In this document: positions 23,700 through 33,639 of the stretch, piece after piece | Position numbering within the stretch: the first letter of the stretch is position 1 | Layout of the letters: each line of letters begins with the position of its first letter | Source: Aselliscus stoliczkanus | Taxonomy: Eukaryota; Chordata; Mammalia; Chiroptera; Hipposideridae | Reading direction: 5' to 3' | DNA length: 64,000 bases | Assembly (NCBI GenBank): GCA_033961575.1 | Contig: CM066729.1 | Location: 93,685,001-93,749,000 of the forward strand | Notes under the pieces: model-generated | Told to the model about the DNA's origin: nothing | What the model saw: only the letters and a program-made list of their open reading frames with translations | The model's database searches: none | Position numbers and translations under genes: made by a program

Positions 23700-25900
23700 T
23701 TTTTTTTTTAATTTTTGTAATTTACTTTTTACAGCACAATAGTTATATTTCTTTACCCCTCAAAGTGATAACCTCCCTCCCCCAATCTGCCAATGCACTT
23801 GCCCCCCCATATCATACATAGCTATTACAACTCCCTTGACCCCACTCCCACACTGTACTCCTCATCCAGTGACTATATGTATACATTCAATCACAGTTAA
23901 CATACAATATTATACAACATTAGCTTCAGGTGCACAGCACAGTAATCAAGCCTCTACCCCACCCCCGAAGCGGTCTCCTCAACAAGACATGTGACCATCT
24001 GACACCCCACAAAGCATTCACAACATTATCAATTACATTCCCAGAGCTGCCCCCTATATCTCTGCAGCAAAATTGTAGTCACCCACCTACACTGTACATT
24101 CCCTTCCCCCTCTCCCTCATCCCCACCCCCTCCCAGCCAGCAACCATCAGTTTTTCCTTTATATCTGCTTGATATGATTTCAGTCTTCTTAAATTTACTG
24201 AGACTTGTTTTGTGGCCTAACATGTGGTCTATCTTGGAAAATGTCCCATGTGCACTTGAGAAGAATGTATATTCTGTTGTTTGGGGGTGAAATACTCTAA
24301 AAATATTGATGAAATCCAGCTGGTCTCATTTAAAGTGTCATTTAAGGCCACTCTTTCCATGGTGATTTTTCTATCTGGAGGATCTGCCCATTGGTGACAA
24401 CGGGGTGTTGATGTTCCCTACTATGATAGGGGTACTGTTGATCTCTGTCTTTCTGTCTATCAAAATCTGTTTTATATATTTAGGAGCTCCTATATTGGGT
24501 GCATAGATGTTTACTAGGGTTATGTCCTCTTGTTGCATCGATCCCTTTATTACTAAGTAGTGCCCTTCTTTGTCTTTTATTGTAGTTTTCATTTTAAAGT
24601 CTATTTTGTCCAAAACAAGTATTGCTACTCCAGCTTTTTTCTCCATTTCCATTTTCATGAAATATCTTATTCCATCTCTTTCCTTTCAGTCTGTGTGTGT
24701 TTTTTGCTCTGAGATGAGTCTCTTGTAAACAGCAAATACATGGGTTCTACTTTCTTATCCACTCAGCCACTCTTTCTTTGATTGGAGCATTTAACCTATT
24801 CACATTTAAAATGATTATTGACAGGTGCATATGTATTGCCATTTTTTTATTTGTATTCCTGGTCTTCTTAGGTTAGCTTGTTTAGAAAGCTAAACAAGCT
24901 TTCTTCTGTTTAGAAAAGACCTTTTAACATTTCTTGCAATGCTGGCTTGGTGGTAATGAATTCTTTAAGCTTAATCTTTTCTCAGAAGCTCTTTATCTCT
25001 CCTTCAATTTTAAGTGATAGCCGTGCTGAGTAGAGCAATCTTGGTTGTAGACCCTTATTTTGTGTCACTTTGAATATCTCCTGCCTCTCCCTTCTGGCCT
25101 GCAGAGTTTCTGAAGAAAAGTCAGCTGTTAGTCTTATAGGAGTTCCTTTGTATGTAACCTGCTGTCTTTCTCTTGTTGCTTTTAGGATTCTGACTTTGTC
25201 TTTAACCTTTGCCATTTTAACTATGATGTGTGTTAGTGTGGACCTGTTTGGGTTCAGCTTGTTTGAAACCCTCTGCACTTCCTGGGCTCCTATGTCAATT
25301 TCCTTCACCAGGATAGGGAAGTTTTCAGTCATTATTTCTTCAAATACATTCTCAATCCCTTGTTTCTTCTCTTCTTCTTCTGGTATTCCTATGATTCAAT
25401 GTTGTTGCCCATGATGTTATCTCACAGGTCTCTTAAACTATTTTAACACATTGTTTATGGGAAACGAGTAAACTCATCATATCGCTCAAATGCCCGCTTA
25501 CAATGTGAATGTGGGAAACGAGTAAACTCGTCATATTGCTCTAATGCCCGCATACAATGTGTTAATTGTTTTTTATTCTTTTTTCTTGTTGTTGTTCCAG
25601 CTGGGTGGTTTCTGCTATTTTGTCTTCTAAATTGCTGATCAGATCCTCTGCTTCATTTAATCTACTAGTGATTCCTTTGAGTATATTCATTTCACTTATT
25701 ATATTCTTTACTTCTAGCTGCTTATTTTTTATGATTTCTCTATTCTTCCTTATGCCCTCACTAAGTTCTTTAAACATTCTTATCTTCAGTGTTCTAAACT
25801 CTGTCTCTGAAAGATTGGATCCCTCTGTTTCATTTAGTTCCATTTCTAGAGGTTTCTTCTAATGTTTTACTTGTGACGTGTTTCTTTGTTTCCTCATTCT
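23700..25900 (-). mobile_element. younger L1 with an internal ORF2 deletion, antisense
   Basis: From right to left this element has ORF1 coiled coil and C-terminal domain (25860 to about 24960), the inter-ORF region, the ORF2 endonuclease start (about 24660-24170), then an abrupt switch at about 24165 to the 3' UTR (to 23700). Reverse frames at 24371-24658 (with NIYAPN, a hallmark of the L1 endonuclease), 24982-25332 and 25562-25843 are the readable pieces. Most of ORF2, including reverse transcriptase, is gone. The tail matches the L1 tails at 43.4 and 57.5 kb in type but is more diverged. It is interrupted by a piggyBac-like MITE. Confidence 0.85.
25447..25561. mobile_element. 115-bp piggyBac-like MITE
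   Basis: TTAA stands on both sides (25443-25446, 25562-25565), the exact piggyBac target duplication. The ends are a perfect 8-bp inverted repeat, CACATTGT...ACAATGTG. Inside are two direct units at 54-bp spacing, each starting GGGAAACGAGTAAACTC (25459, 25513). Removing it restores continuous L1 ORF1 antisense sequence. GGGAAACGAG is a motif I associate with bat piggyBac termini, which is memory rather than a search result. Confidence 0.82.
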
Positions 25901-26338
25901 GGCTCAAGTCGTTGTTCTTCAATCTTCATTGTGCAGGACGCCAGTCACCATCTGGCTTCCCGTTGGCAGCTTGTGACCTCTAAGCTCAAGATGCTGTGTT
26001 CAATCTTAGTTGCAGGTGAGCATAGTAGGCACCATCCCATGTGGGAGTCGAACCAGCAGCCTTGTTAAGAGTGCACACTCTATCCTCTGAGCTATCTGGG
26101 TGGCAGGTCAGCTCAAGGTACTGAGTTCAGTCTTAGTTGCAGGCATTCATAGCCCACCATTGAACAGGCAAACTTGTTACACCAGCTGAGCCATCATGTC
26201 ACCTGTCGGCAGCTCAGCGACAGCTCAGCTAGGGTGTAGCATTCACTGGCCCATGTGGGAATTGAACCGGGGCCCTGTTGCTCAAAGCACATGCTCTAAG
26301 CCAACTCTTAACCAACTGAACCACTTGGCTGGCCCAAG
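25901..26338 (-). mobile_element. composite tRNA-related SINE, antisense
   Basis: Read on the reverse strand, this holds at least two and probably three tRNA-like heads. Inverted B-box-like GGAGTCGAACC (26045) and GGAATTGAACC (26258) are each followed by an inverted A-box-like stretch, with a degenerate third near 26160-26200. Linkers CAGCTCA..GGTACTGAGTTCAGTCTTAGTTGCAGG and a similar one near 25985 repeat. It resembles the multi-module bat SINEs I know as MEG-type, though naming is uncertain. It sits at the 5' side of the younger L1. Confidence 0.72.
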
Positions 26339-26435
26339 CATTTTTTTTTTAATTTGCAGTGTAGAGGTTTTGCATGTCTTCTGTTAAATTTATCCCTGAG
26401 TATATAATTTTGAAATTTTAAAGTGGCTTATAACA
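26338..26435 (-). mobile_element. continuation of the old L1, antisense
   Basis: TTTTTAATTTGCAGTGTAGAGG...TTAAATTTATCCCTGAGTAT is the antisense ORF2 segment expected just 5' of the part that ends at 23602. This supports one old L1 split by later insertions. Confidence 0.6.
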
Positions 26436-26579
26436 AATTTTATAGAAAACTCTGATCTGACCTGAAATCATTAAATTGAAAATTTGATATAAAATAACGT
26501 GAGAATATTTAGTTTTTATTTATCCAATATAGTGAGAATGTTCACTTTTTTTTGCTACAGAAATTTTAATTAGTGTGAT

Positions 26580-26770
26580 TACATATGAGGTGTGGTAAAC
26601 AAATACAGTGAATGTTTAAAAAAAATTACTGTAAAGGACACATCATCATTATTCTCCCTCAAATTACTGTTTCTTGCTTTGAACACATCCCATTGTTCTT
26701 GCCACTTTCTGAAGCAGTTCTGGAAGTCCTTTTTCATGAATATCTTTACTTCATCCTCCATTATGACAAC
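26580..26770 (-). mobile_element. mariner-like fragment, antisense
   Basis: The reverse frame 26579-26761 has KKDFQNCFRKWQEQWD, resembling the C-terminal end of mariner-family transposases. A terminal-repeat-like GAGGTGTGGTAAACAAATAC lies at 26587. This is a different mariner subgroup from the four deletion derivatives, and only the 3' end remains. It abuts the retroviral env segment. Confidence 0.55.
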
Positions 26771-26775
26771 ATTTC

Positions 26776-28648
26776 ATGTCCCAAATGGATTCTGGTACAG
26801 CAATGGATAAGGTTAATGAGGGGCTCCTGCGACTCCTGCGGGTCACAGGGACCGGGGACCCGGAGGTAAAGCCCAGGCTACAGGTGGGGATGGTAATCCT
26901 ACCTATTCCATCCACGGTAGCCCCTGGTCAGATGCAGGAATGGACCTGGCCTTTGCAGTCTCAGGTCACCCAGGATCCATGGGTTGCACTGCTTGAACCC
27001 TGGGAACAAGGTCTAGAGAAGGGCCTGGAGGTTATGCCCTGGTTTGGGCACTGGCCCTTCACAGTACAAGTGACTTACCAGCCAAAGCAAGCAGTTCCCT
27101 TTTGCGAGGAACCCCTGCTTTATGCCTTTGGCCCATATCCCTATAAATGGTGGGCCTAACCCCTGGACAACGATGACCCACTGGGCCCAGGTGTGGTACC
27201 ACCGACCAGGAACTGCACCCATACCAGATACAGCACTATTGCAGGACAAGCACACAGCCTATATTTTGCCGAAGGCCGTGACATACCCATGATGGTCTCT
27301 TTATCTGCTCTGTCATACCTTCCAGGTTAGCTACTGGGAACAGCGTTCTATCCTGGGCTGACACCTTTGCCTGAGTTCACAACGTCTCACACTGCTGGGT
27401 GTGCACAGAGCTGCCAGCAGAGACCACTGAAGGACTGCCCTGATGAGTCGCCCCTGCCACCGGTACCAACTGGACAGACCTCCAGCACTGGGACTGGAAC
27501 AGTCTGAAGGGGAATGCTCACCACCTTGCTGTTGAAGCCCTTTTGAAGAAGCAGTGCCACAACCAACCCTCCTCCTTGGCAAAGCTGTGGAATGGCTGGG
27601 GGTGATTGGGATACATGTGACATTGTCTAGCTGTACTCATCTGTGTGTCAAACAATGACACCCCATGATTCCAAGCCGTAGAGTGGGCTGGTTACCCGAG
27701 GAGCTCTGCTTCAATATTACTGTTTTGTTTTTTGTTGTTGTTGTTGTTGTTTTTGAGGGCTGTATCGCTGACCTTTATATGTGGGACCCGAACTGGGGGC
27801 GCTGGCTTCCTAAGCCAGCGCTTAACCACTGCACCACTCAGCCAGCCCTCAATATTACTGTTTTAAGAGACCCTACTCACTGGTGGGATGGATACTCTCT
27901 AGTGGGAACAATGCCCACTGATTTCCTACCAGGTGATGCTATCTGGGTTTGTGGCTGCTACGTCTGGCCATATCTGCCTGCCCAGTGGACAGGCCGTTGC
28001 ACTTGGGGGAGCCCCTTTATTCACAGTCACCTCCTGCCCACATTGCCCCAGAGGCTGGCCAATTGGGACCCTGTTTACCACCATTGGCACCAGGAAAAGT
28101 TGGTGAACTGGTGGTTTTACCCCTTAGCCATTTTGTTGCCAATGGTTGGAATGATAGACATAGAGCTACAGGTGGAAGCCCTTGCCCAACACATCACAAA
28201 TGCCCTGAACATCACTAGAGCATTTTTAGCCCTGCTCCTTGATGAAACAACCCAGATGAGAAAGGTGGTACTGCAGAACAGGATGGCCCTAGACCTGTTA
28301 ACAGCTGTGCAGGGGGGGACATGTGCCCTCTTGCATGTTGAATGTTGTGCTTACATCCCAGACCACCAACAAAAGGTACAGGAGGCCTTGCAGGAAATAG
28401 ACACCGAGATTTTGGCAATCCAGGCCCTGCAGGATGACCCCTTTATGTGTTGGTGGAACTCCCTTCCCCCTTCGTGGCAGTGGGCAGGCCTTATTTTGGC
28501 AGGTATTTCAGTTAGCCTCTCATTGCTCTATGTATTCCTGTTGTGGCCTTTGTGCACAGGGACATGCTCTTTGGGTCAAGTCCTGAAGCACCACCCTGCA
28601 AAGGGTGGACTGACAAGGGCCCAGGCACATTCCAGCACACAGCGCTGA
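26776..28648 (+). pseudogene. endogenous retrovirus env, broken, with SINE insertion
   Basis: The first open part (26776-27159) is surface-subunit-like; it ends in a stop, and the next part is in another frame with further stops before 27665. The last part (27665-28648, 327 codons) is open and reads as a transmembrane subunit. It has a [11 protein letters not shown] segment in the immunosuppressive-domain position, a CX6CC motif (28322-28348, residues 220-228) and a hydrophobic anchor near residues 271-297 followed by a short tail. CX6CC is typical of gamma-type and related Env. No gag or pol lies upstream, and no clear signal peptide or furin site is visible. GC content is far above the flanks. 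Non-functional as it stands. Confidence 0.88.
27727..27848 (-). mobile_element. short tRNA SINE, type A, inside env, antisense
   Basis: T/TTG-rich tail, GAGGGCTGTATCGCTGACC, inverted B box (GGACCCGAACTG) and inverted A box, ending GCCAGCC. TCAATATTACTGTTTT is duplicated at 27711-27726 and 27849-27864. SINE plus one target copy is 138 bp, exactly 46 codons, so the env reading frame passes through without shift or stop. Confidence 0.94.
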
Positions 28649-28649
28649 G

Positions 28650-29070
28650 CTCCTGGGATGGGACCCTAGGATGTGCAGGTGTATGCAGGCCTGTGTTCTG
28701 GACCTTGACCCACTGGTCAGACCTTGAAGCATGCACCGTGGAGGTCCTGGGATGGGGCCCAGGAATGTCCAGCTGCATCCAAGCTGATGCATGGCACTTG
28801 ACCCTGGCCTTGAGTTTGGAGCCTGCTGTGCAGGCGCTGGGCTCCAATACATAGGCCCTTTTTTGTTAAACATGCTTTGCACCTGTGGAGGGGAGCATGC
28901 GTGCCCCACGGGAGCATGCACACTCCGTACACTTTCCTCCCGCAAAACCTCTATATAATGGTTGCTATTGCAAATTAAAGATCCTGGTTCCTTCTCCTGT
29001 AGGGTCCGCATGCCTTCTTTACTTTGGGCATCTCCCTGCCGAGACTGCACCTCCAAACCCTGGAGACAAC
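28650..29070 (+). repeat. probable 3' LTR of the env provirus
   Basis: Directly follows env. It carries a TATATAA box (28951), an AATTAAAG polyadenylation-like signal (about 28974), about 95 bp of downstream U5-like sequence, and a possible end ...GAGACAACA before L1-like sequence. The 5' boundary is uncertain; candidates range from about 28600 to 28864. No matching 5' LTR is in the window. Confidence 0.55.
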
Positions 29071-29071
29071 A

Positions 29072-31725
29072 CTATGATAAGAGCTCTAATGGATAAAACA
29101 GGCAGCATGGATCAAGTAGAATATTGGGCAATGTAAGCAGAGAACAAAAAAGAAAGTCAGGAATCAAAACCATTGTAATAAAAATGAAGAGTGTCTCTGA
29201 AGAGCTTATTAGTGGACTGAAAATACTGAGGAAAGTTTCTGAACTAGGGATTATATCAATAGAATGCTTTAAAATTGAAAGGCAAAGTGAATAAACATTA
29301 AAAAAAATAATTAAAAAAAAAAAGAAGGGAATCTCCAAGGATGGTGAGAAAACTATAAAAGGTTTAACATACACTTAAAGGGAATACTAGAAGGTGGGTG
29401 AGGGAAAGAAGAAACGTTTGAGACATAATGACTGAAAATTTCCCCCAAATAATGTCAGACACCAAAGTACAGATCCAGGAAGCTCAGAGCACTGCATAAA
29501 ACAGGATAATTGTGAAGAAAACTATATCTAGAAATATCATTTTCTAAGGAAAATCAAAAGTAAAGAAAAAATCCTGAAAGAAGACAGAGGAAGGAAATAA
29601 AAGTACCATATGGTAGAGGAACAAAGATAAGAATTATATATCCAATTTCTCCACAGAAACTATGAAAATAGGAGAGTGGAGTGAAATATTAGAAATACTG
29701 AGAGAAAAAAAGCAATACAATTCCAGAGTACTATAACCTGAAAAAATAATCTATAAAACAAAGGAGAAATAAAGAATTTCTTAGATAAACAAGAATTGAA
29801 GGAATTTATTGCCAGTAGATGTGCCTTGCAAGAAATATTAAAAGAAATTCTTTAGAGAGAAGGAAAATAATATAATTAAGAAACTTGGATTTTCATAAAC
29901 AAAGGAAGAGCATCGAAGAAGGAACAAGTGAAAATCAAATAAAAAGTTCCAATCAAAATTCAATTATTTTACTATAAATCAGTAATGAGCAAGTGGAATT
30001 TGAAATTATAAAAAAAGAAGAAAAAAGAAGTACTATTTACATTAGTACCCCACAACAATGAAATGTATACTTATGTATAAATCTAAAAAATATATACAAG
30101 ATAAATATGAGGAAAGCTACAAAACCTGACAAACAAAAACAACTAAATAATAGAGATATATTCCATGTTTAGGCAATCTGAATAGACAACTCAATATTGG
30201 ATAGGAAATGTTTCTAAAAAGGAAAACACAATGTTGTCAATATATCATTTTTCCGAAATTGATATATAGATTCAGTGCAATACCAATCAAAATCTTAGCA
30301 TGTTGTTTTTAATAGATCCATAAAATGATTACAAAATTTATATTAAAAAACAAAGGACCCAGAATAGCCAGCATAATATTAAAGGAAGAACAAAATAGGA
30401 AGACTGACACTATCTAACTTCAGGATTTAATATAAAGTTACAGTAATCAAGACAGTGTAGTGTTGAAAGAATAAACAAAAAAAATTAATGGAACATAATA
30501 GCGAATACAGAAATAGATCCCTATAAATACATTGCACTGGCCTTTGGAAATACAATGGAGCACCTCAACAAATGGTGCTGGAACAACTGGACATCCACAC
30601 ACAAACATATAAATCCAGACACAGACCAATACCCCTTCACAAAATAAGTCAACTAGATTACAGATCTCAATGACACACCTGACAAAAGACTGGTATTCAA
30701 AATAGACAAAATTAATCTTAAACTAAACAATAAAAATACATACAATTTGATTTTAAAATGGGCTTAAGACCTTAAGAGACAACTCATTGAGGAAGATATA
30801 CAAATGGCAAATAACCATATGAACAGATGCTCAATATATTATGTCATTCAGGGAAATGCAAGATACCACTACACATATATTAGAATGGCCCAAATCCAGA
30901 ATACTGACAATAGCAAATACAAACTCTTGCATGTTGCCCGTATAAATATGAAATGGTGCAGTCACTTTGGAAATCAGTTTGGTGGGTTCTTACAAGCCTA
31001 AACATCATCTACCATAGAATTCAGCAATTTCTCTTGGTACTTACCCAAAGGAGTTGCAAATTTATATCCACAAAAAATCCTGTACATGGATGTGTATATC
31101 ACCTTTATTCATAGTTTCTAAAACTTAGAAGCAACCAAGGCATATTTTATAAGTAAATAAATAAATTGTAGTAAATCCCAACAATGGCATATTATTCAAC
31201 ACTAAAAATAAATGAACTATCAAACCATGAAAAGACATCAAGGAAACTTAAATACATATTGCCTAGTGAAAGAAGCCAGTCTGAAAAAAACTACATGCTA
31301 TATTTTTCCAACTATATCACATTCTGGAAACAGCAAACTGTAAAGACAGTAAAAGGATCAGTGGTTTCAAGGGTTGGGTTTAAGGGGTGAATTAGGCAAA
31401 ACAGAGAATTGTTACGGTAGTAAAAATACTCTTATGATATCATAGTGATAGATGCATTCTGTTGTACATTTATCCAAACCAATGGAAGGGACAACACAAA
31501 CAATGAACCATAATGTAAACCATGGACTGCAGGTGATTATGATGTGTCAATGTAGGATCATCAATTAGAGCAAATATACCACTCTGTTGGGAAATGTAAA
31601 TAACAGGAGGAGGCTATGCACATGTGACATTTGGAATATATGGAGCATCACTATACTTTTCTTTAAATTGGCTGTAAACTTAAAACTACCCTAAAAATAA
31701 AGTAAATAAAATATTTTTAAAATGT
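29072..31725 (+). mobile_element. old L1/HAL1-like element, sense
   Basis: The 5' part (29140-29800) has ORF1-like sequence (AAAGAAAGTCAGGAATCAAAACC, GAAAATTTCCCCCAAAT, CAGGAAGCTCAGAG). From about 30270 it becomes the C-terminal part of ORF2 (GGACCCAGAATAGCCA, AAATGGTGCTGGAACAACTGG, TATTATTCAACACTAAAAA). It closes with a 3' UTR and A-rich tail near 31700. The middle of ORF2 is missing. Stops and indels throughout; the many small frames are remnants. Confidence 0.82.
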
Positions 31726-31734
31726 ACTTCTGGT

Positions 31735-32388
31735 CATGCAGCAGTCTAGCCGTCTGCCCCCATGCACCTTCCCATAACAACAGATCCTCATAGAGACCTT
31801 ACTTCAACATCATGTCTACTCTGTCTTCCTGTATTGCCCCAGAAGATGGCTGGTTAGTCAATGATAGATAAGACCCTACCTGAAAAAGGGCAACCCAAGC
31901 CAGACACAGACGCAGGGGTGCCATAGGAGAAATCATGGAGTTGAGGAAAATGGGCAAAGACCCCTTGTCTCAGGTGCTGACAGCTTGCCTGTGAAATGAC
32001 CTTAAAAAGGCGATAACATCTGTCCTCCGTGTAATCCTATCAGTGAGTCTCTGCATGAGAAGTTTCTGTCCCTTAGGAGGTGCACGTGAACGTACCATGG
32101 GACTTCCGGGAATGGCAGCCTGCAGGCCATGGGGTGAATTGACTCTGAACTAAGTACTCTGGTATGATGTATGAGGCTTATAGACCAAGGCTACTCCCTT
32201 GTGTGTATCCCAATAAAAGTCGCAGTCAATCCTGATTCAAGACTCTTAGTCCAAGAGGATTTGAGTCCCCTGGCTAGCACTGCTTTTTCTCTTTTACTTG
32301 TCTCTCTCTCTTTATTTTTCTGTTTCTCAACCTTCGCCGTCCCTTCCGAACTCCTATGGCCCCGTCGTGTGGGACAGGGCCATATATT
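31735..32388 (+). repeat. solo LTR, ERV1/gamma-like
   Basis: Contains GGCTTATAGACC upstream of CCCAATAAAAGTCGCAG (AATAAA at 32212), then a pyrimidine-rich U5 with CTCAACCTTCGCCGTCC and a GTGTGGGACAGGGCCA end. This layout is typical of gammaretrovirus-type LTRs. No retroviral coding sequence adjoins either side. It lies immediately after an L1 tail. No clean TG...CA ends or target duplication could be fixed by eye, and it does not resemble the LTR at 28.7 kb. Confidence 0.65.
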
Positions 32389-32399
32389 AAATTAATTCT

Positions 32400-33635
32400 T
32401 TGATGGCCACAATTATAAATTTGACACCTAAAATTCACTGAACTTTTGAAAACACTAAGTTATGGAAATAACTTACATGTTACCGTTTAAAACAATTGAA
32501 TAGGTGCATTGCATATGAAATGCAAGTAACTCAAAATGGTAAAGTAGGATTTCTGTAGTTCCCCTTTCACAATGAACATTTCTATTCCACACATTTCTGT
32601 ATTATGCATTTCCTGAGGATTCAGAGGAATGTTGTTCTTGAGAGGAGATAAAGAATCTGTAAAAAAGAAAACCTGTTATTATAACAGGGGATATAATACC
32701 AGCTTTTCAAGGCCTTAAAATCCTACTGTATCAGGGAAATGACATTTTTAACAATATATTGCTTTTCTTAGACCAAATTTCTTCCTTTCTATTTTGGAAG
32801 ATGTGGGTCTCAAGGTCTTCTCATAAAGAAACTTGAAATGTTACTCTTAGATCCTGCCTTGTCAACTCCCACAATATTCTTAGAAAGGCAAGACTGTCTA
32901 AGATCTATAAGGGCAAAATGGAAGGAATTTTATTCCCACGTTTTCCCACTCTCCAGCTCTTTCATACATTTAAAAGGCATGCAACATTTACTGACAGCTT
33001 TGTTGCCTGATCTCCACAAGAGCGTGTTCACTCTGGGGATATCTGGGAGGTCTAATACAAGTCTCTGATTTTCACAGGAGCAGTAGAGGAAACATGAATT
33101 TATTACCATGATAGAAACATGCTTCTTCCTTGTTTCTTCTAGAAAGGCCTGCAAAGGTTAAACATGTGTGAAAACGAGTAGTCAATAGAGAAGGGTGTAA
33201 GTTATCTACAACAGAGCAGGTCTGTATCCTTTCCTAGAGACTGGTCAGGGCTATGTCCTTTAATCTATTGACTTTATACTCATACTGTCCCTTTGTCTTT
33301 GAGCCTGAATCCAAGGACATTTGAAAATACATATGGGCATTTCTGATTGTCTCAAGAACTAAGAAGAATTACTACATTTAATAACACCAAAGAGTGGGTT
33401 TGGTAGAATGTCAATAGTGCCCCCAGTGAGAAAAACTACTGAGAAGGTTGTAAGGGGTTTGTGTTTTTCACAGGCTAGCAACGTACTTTTGATGGTCATA
33501 TAATATAAGATGAATTTCATAAATCTTCAATTTCCTTCTGATCCGCAATAAAGTTTATATATATATATATATATATATGAGTAAATGTGTCTCATATTGA
33601 GATACATTAGTCTTCATATTATTTACTTCAGAATA
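32400..33635. other. unassigned sequence
   Basis: No gene or confidently named repeat. Frames of 74-76 codons at 32838-33154 overlap on opposite strands without features. A short (TA)n lies at 33557-33578. Confidence 0.4.
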
Positions 33636-33639
33636 CTAT

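Noticed and set aside
25459..25555. Direct repeats that could suggest a CRISPR array
   Set aside because: Only two units, no distinct spacers, and the block is bounded by TTAA and inverted ends: a transposon.
25566..25862. 98-codon Ser/Phe-rich sense frame
   Set aside because: Shadow of the L1 ORF1 coiled coil on the other strand.
26776..28648. A captured syncytin-like host gene
   Set aside because: The surface part is broken by stops and a frame change, no signal peptide or cleavage site is visible, and a SINE lies inside; a functional gene cannot be supported.
28512..29056. Reverse frames of 111 and 178 codons in the LTR
   Set aside because: GC-rich LTR sequence with few stops; frames overlap each other and the env end.
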